Positions 19,539 to 27,136 of a DNA stretch of 64,000 nt are shown here, in pieces. The translations under genes were made by a program, and so were the position numbers. The stretch is from Effrenium voratum (Eukaryota; Sar; Dinophyceae; Suessiales; Symbiodiniaceae): NCBI GenBank assembly GCA_963377175.1, contig CAUJNA010003502.1, positions 368,985-432,984 of the forward strand, in the 5' to 3' direction. Positions within the stretch are counted from its first letter, which is position 1, and the number at the start of each line of letters is the position of its first letter. A model generated the notes under the pieces. It ran no database searches. It saw only the letters and a list, made by a program, of their open reading frames with translations, and was not told the origin of the DNA.

Positions 19539-22317
19539 CTCTTCCAAATCCGATGGGGCCAATCAGAGCAAGGCTGTCCAAGGAGGTGGTGACGCATGCG
19601 TCTCAGATTACTGGGAGCGGCACGACGAGGACAGTGCCTGGTATCGTATCCACGTTGAGGTGCGGAAGAAGTTCTTCGGAGCAACAAACGAGGACCTTCC
19701 TCCTGGTGGTCCTTCGCATGAGGAGCTTGACACCGTTAGGGTCACTCACATGCGGGGGCTTGATGCCGTTGGAAATTGGATAAGGGACGATCGTCACCAC
19801 GATGCTCCTAACCATCGGCACTTCACGCGTGGTTTTTGGACTGGTGTGACCATCCTTTTCGATAAGGGATGCGCTCCCCATGGTAGGTTCAAGCCAAAGG
19901 AAGAAGGAGCGAAGCATGCCGGAGATTCAAAGAAGAGTCACAAACTGCACGGAGACAAGATCGACTATGGCCAATCTGCCGATAGGCGTGAGCGGCCATA
20001 CGCCGGCACAGGAAAGCCTAACTCAATCGACGCCGACAGTTGGAGACAGATGTCTGCCCGATCGCGGGAGATATATGTTCAAACCGAACGGGAATTATCC
20101 CTAAGGGAAGAACGACGCCGAGAACATCCCGATAGGGACCCGGCCGCTCCAGCGCCCGGCCGTAGGCTCCTCATCGAGTTTGCGTGTGAACCTGACTCAC
20201 GTCTATCCGCAGTGATGATGGAGTGTGGAGGCGAGGCAATTCGCGTTCACATTGGCTCATTTGACATCACCAAGGCCAAGGACGTTAGTCGGCTCATTGC
20301 GATCATCGAGGATAATCCTGGGTGTGATCTCTGGGCGTCAATTCCGTGTGGACCGTGGAGTACATGGCAGTACGTTAACCTTTCAATCCACGGCGCTGAA
20401 TTTGCATCCCACCTGAATGATCTAAGAAGAAACTCTCAGGTGATGTTTGCAGCATTCCTGCGGGCCTCCCGAGCCGTTAGGCGAGGAGGGGGCAAGGTTG
20501 CATTTGAATGGCCTAGACACTGTCTTGGGTGGAAGCAACCGTTCATGCAGAGGTTTCTTGCTGATCCTGATGTCGAGACCGTAGATTTTGACGGCTGTGA
20601 CTTCGGTATGCAGGATAAGGACGGTATGCCGATCAGGAAGCAGTGGAAGGTTGCGACGACCTCCAAGGAGCTCATTGATGAGCTGTCAGGTCGGAAGTGC
20701 AAGCACGAGAAGGGATACCTTCATGCACGCATTGAGGGATCGGTTACCCCGACAACTGCCCTCTATCCAAGTGAAATGTGCGAGGCTATCGTTAGGGCGT
20801 GGTATCCAGATGGCACGTTCAAGAAGGTCGCGAGTGCAATGCCGGTCGAAGTTGACCCTGTTGAACAGCGATGGAAGAAGAAGCCGAACACCTTGTACGT
20901 TAGTCTTAACAGCGAGACTGCCAAGATCCCGACGCGGGCTACTTCGGGGAGTGCGGGTTTGGATACCTATGCCTCTGAGGGAGCGTGTATTCCCGCAGGG
21001 GGGTCAGGTTTGGTTAGCACCGGAATCTCGATAGAGATGCCCACTGGGGTATACGCTAGGATAGCTCCCAGGTCAGGACTAGCCGTGAAGAACAGGATCG
21101 CAGTAGGCGGTGGGGTCATTGATCCCGACTACGACGGGGAAGTTAAGGTCATCCTCTTCAATCATGGGGATGAGGACTTCATCGTGAATCCTGGGGACCG
21201 TGTTGCGCAGATCGTATTGGAGCGCGTTATGCTCATTGACGCGTCCATCGTTCCCAGGAAAGCCAAGCGGGGAACCGATCGGGGATCCGCTGGTTTCGGA
21301 AGCACTGGTATAGCTGCTGCCGCTCCTACGATTGGATCTGATGGAAAGACCTTTGAGTTCTCTATGCCCAGGGGGGAGATATCCCTCTCTCATCGGCCAA
21401 AGAGCTCGGGTGTCTTTCCTCCCTTGTACGCTTGTGTCGCTAGGCCAGTAAACAAGAAGGAACAAGCTGGAAATGCCAAGGCTAAGGCCGCTCTTCAGAA
21501 GGAGTGGGACAAGTTAACATCGCAAGGATGCTGGGACTTGTCGACTGTCCAAGAATGGCATGATGTTGCGGCCAAGGCACGTAAGGAAGGGGAGAAGATC
21601 CATGTTGGTAGGATTTTCGACATCTGCGTCGAGAAGAATCACGAGCTGCCGGAAGACGATCCGAATCGCAAATACAAAGGGCGAGTCGTGTTCGAGGGAT
21701 GTTTCGTCCGTGATGAGATCGGGCATTGGGCCTTGTTCTCCGAGAACACCTCCTGCCCCGCCACTATGGCGGCGGGTAAGATGGGTGATGCTCACGGGTT
21801 ACTCCCAGGGAATCTTCTGGAAGTGAGTGATGGGGAGTCTGCGTACACTCAGGCCCGCTTGAAGGGAAAGAAGACTTGGGTGAGGATTCCTCGTGACCAG
21901 TGGCCACCTGAGTGGTTCGACAGCAGCGGAAATCCCAGGTATAAGGACCCAGTCGTTGTCCTCGTGCTCGCACTATATGGACATCCGGACGCTGGTACCT
22001 TTTGGGAACAGCACTGCGAGGCAATGCTGAAGAAAGTCGGATACGTCAAGGTGAAGGATTGGGCCAGCGTGTTTAGGCATGAGGAGCTCGACCTCTTCCT
22101 TGTCGTGTACGTGGATGACTTCAAGATGAGTGGGCCGGCGAAGAATATCGCAGAAGGATGGGCGCTGATCTCGAAGGTCATCAAAATGGAGGAACCAAGG
22201 CAGCTCAAGAGATATCTTGGCTGCGAGCACGAATTCACGCAACAGGTGGTCAAGGGTCACTTTGACCCGAGACTGGCGTGGACGGTCGGCAATCCTCCTT
22301 GGAGCAACCCGACTTGA
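19441..22317 (+). CDS. ORF5: methyltransferase-like domain, dUTPase and reverse transcriptase
   Basis: Overlaps ORF4 by 98 nt in the +1 frame; the first ATG is only at 19748. About 20160-20790 encodes a Rossmann-like region, LLIEFACEPDSRLSAV...DLWASIPCGPWSTWQ...FEWPRH, recalling motifs I and IV of cytosine methyltransferases but with PCGP instead of PCQ. About 20893-21306 is a full trimeric dUTPase with all five motifs (SAGLDTYA, RIAPRSGLAV, GGGVIDPDYDGEV, GDRVAQIVLE, RGSAGFGSTG). From about 21450 the copia reverse transcriptase follows, with DGESAYTQA, LALYGHPDAGTFW and the catalytic YVDD at 22108-22119. The frame ends just after the RT thumb. Confidence 0.93.
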   Translation: MLISSTSKGVSGSQVYTRSSASGRTLRSPGGDSSSKSDGANQSKAVQGGGDACVSDYWERHDEDSAWYRIHVEVRKKFFGATNEDLPPGGPSHEELDTVRVTHMRGLDAVGNWIRDDRHHDAPNHRHFTRGFWTGVTILFDKGCAPHGRFKPKEEGAKHAGDSKKSHKLHGDKIDYGQSADRRERPYAGTGKPNSIDADSWRQMSARSREIYVQTERELSLREERRREHPDRDPAAPAPGRRLLIEFACEPDSRLSAVMMECGGEAIRVHIGSFDITKAKDVSRLIAIIEDNPGCDLWASIPCGPWSTWQYVNLSIHGAEFASHLNDLRRNSQVMFAAFLRASRAVRRGGGKVAFEWPRHCLGWKQPFMQRFLADPDVETVDFDGCDFGMQDKDGMPIRKQWKVATTSKELIDELSGRKCKHEKGYLHARIEGSVTPTTALYPSEMCEAIVRAWYPDGTFKKVASAMPVEVDPVEQRWKKKPNTLYVSLNSETAKIPTRATSGSAGLDTYASEGACIPAGGSGLVSTGISIEMPTGVYARIAPRSGLAVKNRIAVGGGVIDPDYDGEVKVILFNHGDEDFIVNPGDRVAQIVLERVMLIDASIVPRKAKRGTDRGSAGFGSTGIAAAAPTIGSDGKTFEFSMPRGEISLSHRPKSSGVFPPLYACVARPVNKKEQAGNAKAKAALQKEWDKLTSQGCWDLSTVQEWHDVAAKARKEGEKIHVGRIFDICVEKNHELPEDDPNRKYKGRVVFEGCFVRDEIGHWALFSENTSCPATMAAGKMGDAHGLLPGNLLEVSDGESAYTQARLKGKKTWVRIPRDQWPPEWFDSSGNPRYKDPVVVLVLALYGHPDAGTFWEQHCEAMLKKVGYVKVKDWASVFRHEELDLFLVVYVDDFKMSGPAKNIAEGWALISKVIKMEEPRQLKRYLGCEHEFTQQVVKGHFDPRLAWTVGNPPWSNPT
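20893..21306 (+). other. Embedded dUTPase domain
   Basis: This domain lies between the methyltransferase-like region and reverse transcriptase in ORF5. All five conserved motifs of homotrimeric dUTPases are present in order with normal spacing (about 138 residues), including the catalytic Asp of GVIDPDYDG and the C-terminal phosphate-binding RGSAGFGSTG. The enzyme hydrolyses dUTP to dUMP, keeping uracil out of newly made DNA. dUTPases are known in some retroviruses and endogenous retroviruses; I know of no standard copia element carrying one at this position. Confidence 0.93.
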
Positions 22318-24062
22318 GGTTTGGTCCAGAGGGGTTACTCTCTAAGGACATCCCCAAGCCGGAAACCACGATAAGGTTCATCAAGTACAGCGAGAGTAGC
22401 TTCATGCAGGCGTGTGTCGATAGATACATTGAGCTGTGTCAGGGAAAGTACCCGAAGAAGCTGCAGAAGGTTGAAACTCCGTTCCTGGACGAGAGCAAGC
22501 CGGAGTTTGACGAGAATTCCGTCAATCCTGAATTTGACAAGCTCTTCAACCAGGCGATGGACATTGAGACCGTCAACGCACAGCCGGGATGCCTCGGGAA
22601 TGACGCGGCGGCGGTGCTGATGAAAGTTCTCTACGGGGCTCGGATGGGCAGGTATGACCTAATTCGTCCCGTGCAGGCGTTAGCCAGCCGGGTCACGAAG
22701 TGGAATCATCTGTGTGACCGCAAGCTCCACAGGTTAATTTCATATGTGAACTCTACGCTCGACCTTCATTTGTACGGTTGGGTGGGCGATAGCCCAGAGT
22801 TCATTGAGTTGGTTGCTTACTGTGATGCGGATCTGGCTGGGGATCGTACTGATTCCAAGAGCACATCGGGAGTGCTTATTTGCCTTGTGGGTCCTAGGAC
22901 CTACATGCCCATCACTGGAGTAAGCAAGAAACAGACTTCCGTTTCGAAGTCGACTCCTGAAGCGGAGATTGTTGCTCTCGACCATGGAGTGTCTAAGGAG
23001 GGAATGGCATTAGCTACCCTCTGGCAGCACGCTATTGGGAAGGGGAAGGAGACCCAGCCGTTCATTATCAACGTGCTGGAGGATAACGAATCGGCGTGCC
23101 GAATCGTTATAACTGGGAATAATCCCAACATGCGCTATATGTCAAGGACGCAGCGCATTGACATCTCTTGGCTCAACGAACGTTTTAATGATGGAATTTT
23201 TCGGTTCGTTGCGTGCCCGTCTCACTACCAAGGTGCAGACATTTTCACTAAGGCCTGCATTGACAAGGTCGTATGGAATCGAAATCTGCACACCCTTGGT
23301 ATGTTCCTGCCGGGATACCTGCAGGAATATTTGGCCCAACCCACCCAACCCTGTCTTAAGCCCCCTGCCGCTCCTGGGCTGCCCCCGCTTAGGGGGGTAC
23401 GCATGGAATCAGGTGCAAAATCCGGTTTCAATCGGCTAATGGAAAGGTTACTCTCCGAGTACGAGGGAGTCGTGATTGACGAGGAAAAAGGAGGGAAAAG
23501 AAGCGAGAAAACTATTATTGCGGATCAGGCGATAGCCGATGTTCTTGCTCATAGTGATCTCTGCAGGGTTGTCACGCTTCAAGTTGCTCCTGGATACAGG
23601 AACCACATTATTCGGTCTGGTAGGATTGAAGGCGATAGCCTTTGTTATGTTGTACTTGTTCTCAACGATCTTGCACCCGATAGGGTTGATTCCAGGACTG
23701 GGAAGTGGGGACAGACCAGAAAGCTTAGGGATAGGACCGATGTCGCCGTTAGGCAAAGGTTCAACTTGGCTTGTGATGCTCGGACCTGTGGATGTGTTCC
23801 TATCATCCTCTATCGACCTAAATGCAACATCTTGAAGGAAGGTGAGGTTGAAGGGATCGCCACCATGCATGGATTCGATTGCAGGTCTGTTTGTGCTTGC
23901 CAATGCGGTCTCAAGAGACATGGTGTCGTGTTTAGGTGCTTCTCTTCTAAGTCATTCAATTCGTTTTGGAGCACTTGCAAGATGCGAGGAGGGGATACCC
24001 TCTCTCAGCATGACCGAACGCTTGCTGTTGGGAAGTGGTTGAATAACTTCGTTGCCGCGTAG
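22278..24062 (+). CDS. ORF6: RNase H and a C-terminal extension
   Basis: In -1 relative to ORF5 with a 40-nt overlap; no ATG before 22402, so it depends on frameshifting or results from an indel. It begins with the RT-RNase H connection and then the copia RNase H: Asp in YCDADLAGDR (about 22824), Glu in STPEAEIVALD (about 22960), Asp in VLEDNESA, and the late FTKAC motif. About 250 further residues after GYLQEYLAQ have no recognised domain; they include a Cys-rich stretch (CDARTCGCV...CRSVCACQCG). The RT and RNase H of copia pol are normally one polypeptide. Confidence 0.9.
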   Translation: MDGRQSSLEQPDLRFGPEGLLSKDIPKPETTIRFIKYSESSFMQACVDRYIELCQGKYPKKLQKVETPFLDESKPEFDENSVNPEFDKLFNQAMDIETVNAQPGCLGNDAAAVLMKVLYGARMGRYDLIRPVQALASRVTKWNHLCDRKLHRLISYVNSTLDLHLYGWVGDSPEFIELVAYCDADLAGDRTDSKSTSGVLICLVGPRTYMPITGVSKKQTSVSKSTPEAEIVALDHGVSKEGMALATLWQHAIGKGKETQPFIINVLEDNESACRIVITGNNPNMRYMSRTQRIDISWLNERFNDGIFRFVACPSHYQGADIFTKACIDKVVWNRNLHTLGMFLPGYLQEYLAQPTQPCLKPPAAPGLPPLRGVRMESGAKSGFNRLMERLLSEYEGVVIDEEKGGKRSEKTIIADQAIADVLAHSDLCRVVTLQVAPGYRNHIIRSGRIEGDSLCYVVLVLNDLAPDRVDSRTGKWGQTRKLRDRTDVAVRQRFNLACDARTCGCVPIILYRPKCNILKEGEVEGIATMHGFDCRSVCACQCGLKRHGVVFRCFSSKSFNSFWSTCKMRGGDTLSQHDRTLAVGKWLNNFVAA

Positions 24063-24352
24063 CAGTTGCTTGATCAAGCTGGCTCATGCGCGGGCAACCG
24101 CTTCACAGGCAGCTCAATGCGCTCACAGACCGGAATGAAAGCATGAGGCAGATATGCCTGTCACTAAGGTTTGATTATTCTGCTTCGTGAAGGACAGACT
24201 CTGTCAATTTCTCTATCTTTGAGGTTTTGTTCTAGGAAGAGGGTCTCTGGCCGATAGGCTGAGCCTTCCGAGGAATAGGGGAATTCTGGCCGGTAGGCTG
24301 GGTTCCTGGTTCATCCGTGGTTCCGTGGCCGGTGGCCCGAACCTGCTGACGC
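24063..24352 (+). other. Inter-frame gap with two motif hairpins
   Basis: This 290-nt stretch lies between the ORF6 stop and the ORF7 ATG. It holds two dispersed-motif hairpins, 24245-24263 (GATA loop, one bulged T) and 24285-24302 (GGTA loop). They are 40 nt apart and have similar stems (TCTGGCC), which suggests a local duplication. It could act as an internal leader for the downstream frames. Confidence 0.6.
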
Positions 24353-25090
24353 ATGGCGGCGGCTGGCGGAATGGGCATGGGGCGCTGCATGGCGACGCCT
24401 CCGCGGCCGTCCTGGGACCTGGCGATGGGGCTGGGCATGGAGAAGCCGAAGGCCGTGGCCCACTGTTTGCTTGCGGGATACCGCGAGTGGACAGTTAAGG
24501 GGTTTAAGGGACGGGATCCGAAGCTCACCACGATTGATCCAGATATGGAGAGGGCTGGTCAGCTGATTGAGGATGACAGTGCCGCGAAGTTCGATGAACT
24601 GGTTGGCAGGGTATCCCACATCAGTAAGGACAAGCTCGACAAATCCCTCCTGGCGTGGCCGGAACACGAAAAGTTGCTTCGGTACCGTGCGGTCAGGACT
24701 GCTGCGATAGTGGCGGAAATGAAACTCCGGAGTGTGGAGGTCACAGAGATGAACGCCGTGCACTTGGCGGCCATCTTGTGCGCTGCGGTTCCAACGGACC
24801 CTGCTTTCTTGCTTCCTTATCACGCTGTCTTTGCGTTCGAGGAGAGCATCGAGATTGGCGGGAATGCGTTACCCGTGGACAGCAGTACGGAGCCAGCCGC
24901 TCAACCATGCGGCGGGATGTGGGTAGGTGACCCGAAATCCTGGCCGGAATGGAAGACGGTTCATCAGCAGACGGCCTTGGTAAAGACGGTCGCTGATCAG
25001 GCCGAGGTGGCATTCGCGCATCACCCTCTGTATAGCGGAGATGATTTCGGTGATGCAGAGCACCATTTCCATGCACTCCGTGCTGGATGA
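24353..25090 (+). CDS. ORF7: unknown protein, 245 residues
   Basis: Starts with ATG in a Met/Ala/Gly-rich leader, then reads as a compact, probably helical protein (DDSAAKFDELVGRVSHISKD, AAIVAEMKLRSVEVTEM, LAAILCAAVPTDPAFLLPYH). I recognise no family. The stop overlaps the next ATG as ATGA at 25087-25090, a termination-reinitiation arrangement, or else marks a -1 change within one protein. It lies downstream of RNase H, where copia elements normally have nothing. Confidence 0.6.
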   Translation: MAAAGGMGMGRCMATPPRPSWDLAMGLGMEKPKAVAHCLLAGYREWTVKGFKGRDPKLTTIDPDMERAGQLIEDDSAAKFDELVGRVSHISKDKLDKSLLAWPEHEKLLRYRAVRTAAIVAEMKLRSVEVTEMNAVHLAAILCAAVPTDPAFLLPYHAVFAFEESIEIGGNALPVDSSTEPAAQPCGGMWVGDPKSWPEWKTVHQQTALVKTVADQAEVAFAHHPLYSGDDFGDAEHHFHALRAG

Positions 25091-25404
25091 GCGAGAGGCC
25101 GAACGCGTTGTTCACTCCTCCGGAGGTGGTCGTCGATGCGATGATGCTGACCGAGGGAAGGAACAGGGAGGAAATCGTTAGGTGTTCCTCGGGACGGCGG
25201 CTATCATCGGTCCCGTCGGTCAAGAAGTTCGCAACGGCCGATAGGCCAGGAATGCGGGGATACCTGCACGCAATGGGACAAATGTCAGGTGTGGTCACTT
25301 CCTTGGGTGATGCCATCAACTGGGACAATAGACAGGTGTTGAGGATCTCACCTAAGAACCAGGCGAGCACCACTGACATTGAGAGAAGGGTGGGCATTCT
25401 TTGA
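25087..25404 (+). CDS. ORF7b: short bridging frame, 105 residues
   Basis: Begins at the ATGA overlap with ORF7 and runs in the -1 frame to 25404, overlapping ORF8 by 26 nt. It reads MSERPNALFTPPEVVVDAMM and later PGMRGYLHAMGQMSGVV; no family is recognised. It contains two motif hairpins: 25168-25190, one of the longest stems, and 25236-25247. It may be the middle piece of a protein that continues from ORF7 into ORF8. Confidence 0.5.
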   Translation: MSERPNALFTPPEVVVDAMMLTEGRNREEIVRCSSGRRLSSVPSVKKFATADRPGMRGYLHAMGQMSGVVTSLGDAINWDNRQVLRISPKNQASTTDIERRVGIL

Positions 25405-27136
25405 ACTGGCCATCAACTTCAGAAGCCAGACAGACACTGAGAAGGTCCTCATTCATGGAACTTCGCAGTCATCGTTGTGGAGCATTCTGGGTGGTATGCA
25501 GGTTACCGCGTCCACCGCGAGCGATGAGGCTGTTGGTGTATGGACGTCGTTGAAGACGATTGAGGCCCTGGGGTACAGCACCCTATCGCACTACGGCCAG
25601 AACACCTGGGCGAGGGTCGGGATTTGCATCGCACAGCCGGATGAAACCGAAAACCTATTCGGCGACAATCCCTACCTGAAGGGCGTCAAGAGAGGGGCCC
25701 AGCGAGTGTTCCCGAACGCGAGGCTGGGGATCTGTGGAATCTGCGTCAAGCTCGAGAAGCCTGCGGCAGACTCACAATTCGTGGAGCTATGCAACTCAGG
25801 GGGCGATAGCACCCTGCAGTACTACAACCCGTTCGTTGAATGGAATCCGCATGCTCCCTCAGTCGTGTGGGCTATGCACAAGTTCTTCCCTGAGAACTAC
25901 ATGGGACCGATAGGTCTATCAGTTGAAGAGGAGAACATGCGTGCTGCTCCAGGAACACCACAGGCTGCCGAGGCGGATGGCGGTGCACTTTTTGCCAAGA
26001 TAGTGCCGAAGTCGAACATGCATGAGGCGATTCGAGGCGAGACGTTTGAAATCACCCTAACGAAGGGGTACTTCACCGAGGCCAAGGAGGAAGCAAGGGC
26101 CGTCGGACGGGGAGCGCTCATCCCGAGGGAGCTCGAGTGTTTTGAGCAAGCCAGGAAGGTGATGCGTCTCATCAGGAACAGAAAGGTTGTTCCACCGACC
26201 GTAGAGCTGCCAAGGGGAGGATACTCCCGTGTGGCGGTTGATTCTGCACAGATGGAGAGGCAGTGGGACGCATGGGCAACTGCCGTGTTAGCGGATGTGA
26301 TGCTTTCTATCTACCCATCCATCGTGCTGAACGAGATGAGTCGCTGCCAAGACAAGATGGTAATCTTGCTTCGGTGCTTAGCGGCTAGTGGGACGGGCGC
26401 TGCGGTAAGGATCGCTGCGGCCTTATCGGCCGGATACGGCCCCCCGGTATACAAGGAGGAGTCCGCGGCCCCGGATGCGACCGTGTTCTACCTGCTGGAT
26501 CAGACGTTCAACACTGCATCGACGAAGAACAAGAGAGGGATGGACCCAGCAGTGTTGGCGGAGAATATCCTCACGTGCAGGACGAAGAACGATAGGTTGA
26601 GGGGTTCCCCGGATAACCGACCGTTCAAGAACTATGAGGTGCATTACGTGACCAGTACTCGTGATAACGAGGAGACATCCCTTCGGATGATGATCGACAA
26701 GGCATACGAGTTGATGGACAAGCGGACGGAGGAGTGCGTCCAGAAGTACGGAAACGCGGACGCCGCGAGGTCCGACCTGTATGTCTTCGGCTTCCGTGGT
26801 TCCTACCTGTACAGGTGGGAGAGGAACGCATGGAGGGCGAGAAGCGATGCGGCCACCGTGTGGAGTAAGGACGTAGAGTCGCTGAACGCGCTCAACAACA
26901 AGGTGAAGGTGTTGGTTTGTGGCCCGGGGCGATCGTTAGATCGAGAGGGCGACCAGGGGGTTCACATGCAGAAGGAGATCCAGTTTAAGATGAGTGATAT
27001 CCGCATGAATCTGATCCCAGTGGTTTCGGCCGACGCTGTGTCGTGGGGGAGTGAAGTTGACAACTACGGCAGGAACCGGCCAGTCCAGAGGGCATGGATT
27101 GTGGTGCCGGCCTATCTTGGGACCTTTTCTCCTTGA
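25379..27136 (+). CDS. ORF8: ADP-ribosyltransferase-like N-terminus, remainder unknown
   Basis: The frame is in the same phase as ORF7 and lacks an early ATG (it opens with TTG), so it is probably reached from ORF7b. Near the start is VLIHGTSQSSLWSILGG, then AVGVWTSLKTIEALGY. This HGT...GVW/Y...Y pattern resembles the NAD-binding core of PARP/Tpt1-type ADP-ribosyltransferases, and the fit is suggestive only. The remaining 480 residues, including ILLRCLAASGTGAAVRIAAA and VYVFGFRGSYL-type segments, have no recognised family. It ends with a 43-nt overlap onto the ATG of ORF9. Confidence 0.6.
   Translation: MREGWAFFELAINFRSQTDTEKVLIHGTSQSSLWSILGGMQVTASTASDEAVGVWTSLKTIEALGYSTLSHYGQNTWARVGICIAQPDETENLFGDNPYLKGVKRGAQRVFPNARLGICGICVKLEKPAADSQFVELCNSGGDSTLQYYNPFVEWNPHAPSVVWAMHKFFPENYMGPIGLSVEEENMRAAPGTPQAAEADGGALFAKIVPKSNMHEAIRGETFEITLTKGYFTEAKEEARAVGRGALIPRELECFEQARKVMRLIRNRKVVPPTVELPRGGYSRVAVDSAQMERQWDAWATAVLADVMLSIYPSIVLNEMSRCQDKMVILLRCLAASGTGAAVRIAAALSAGYGPPVYKEESAAPDATVFYLLDQTFNTASTKNKRGMDPAVLAENILTCRTKNDRLRGSPDNRPFKNYEVHYVTSTRDNEETSLRMMIDKAYELMDKRTEECVQKYGNADAARSDLYVFGFRGSYLYRWERNAWRARSDAATVWSKDVESLNALNNKVKVLVCGPGRSLDREGDQGVHMQKEIQFKMSDIRMNLIPVVSADAVSWGSEVDNYGRNRPVQRAWIVVPAYLGTFSP

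Larger units (their letters stand above)
16973..24302 (+). repeat. GDTA hairpin array, pol part
   Basis: Approximate spans: 16973-16984, 17359-17372, 17873-17896, 18402-18415, 18707-18718, 19018-19029, 19528-19543, 19728-19744, 19977-19988, 20127-20138, 20281-20290, 20465-20489, 20896-20905, 21025-21038, 22412-22429, 22783-22796, 23524-23540, 23627-23644, 23675-23686, 23745-23754, 24245-24263, 24285-24302. Notable members: 17873 extends past a T-T mismatch by another 6 bp; 19728 pairs TGAC with GTCA below a bulged A two pairs from the loop; 21025 has the stem ATCTC...GAGAT; 22783 has TGGGC...GCCCA. The motif also occurs inside the most conserved enzymatic regions, although none lies across the YVDD site. 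Confidence 0.85.

Noticed and set aside
11636..21440. Cores with a GCTA loop (for example near 11636, 21055 and 21435)
   Set aside because: The C-GCTA-G words found have no complementary flanks, so GCTA does not seem to belong to the motif.
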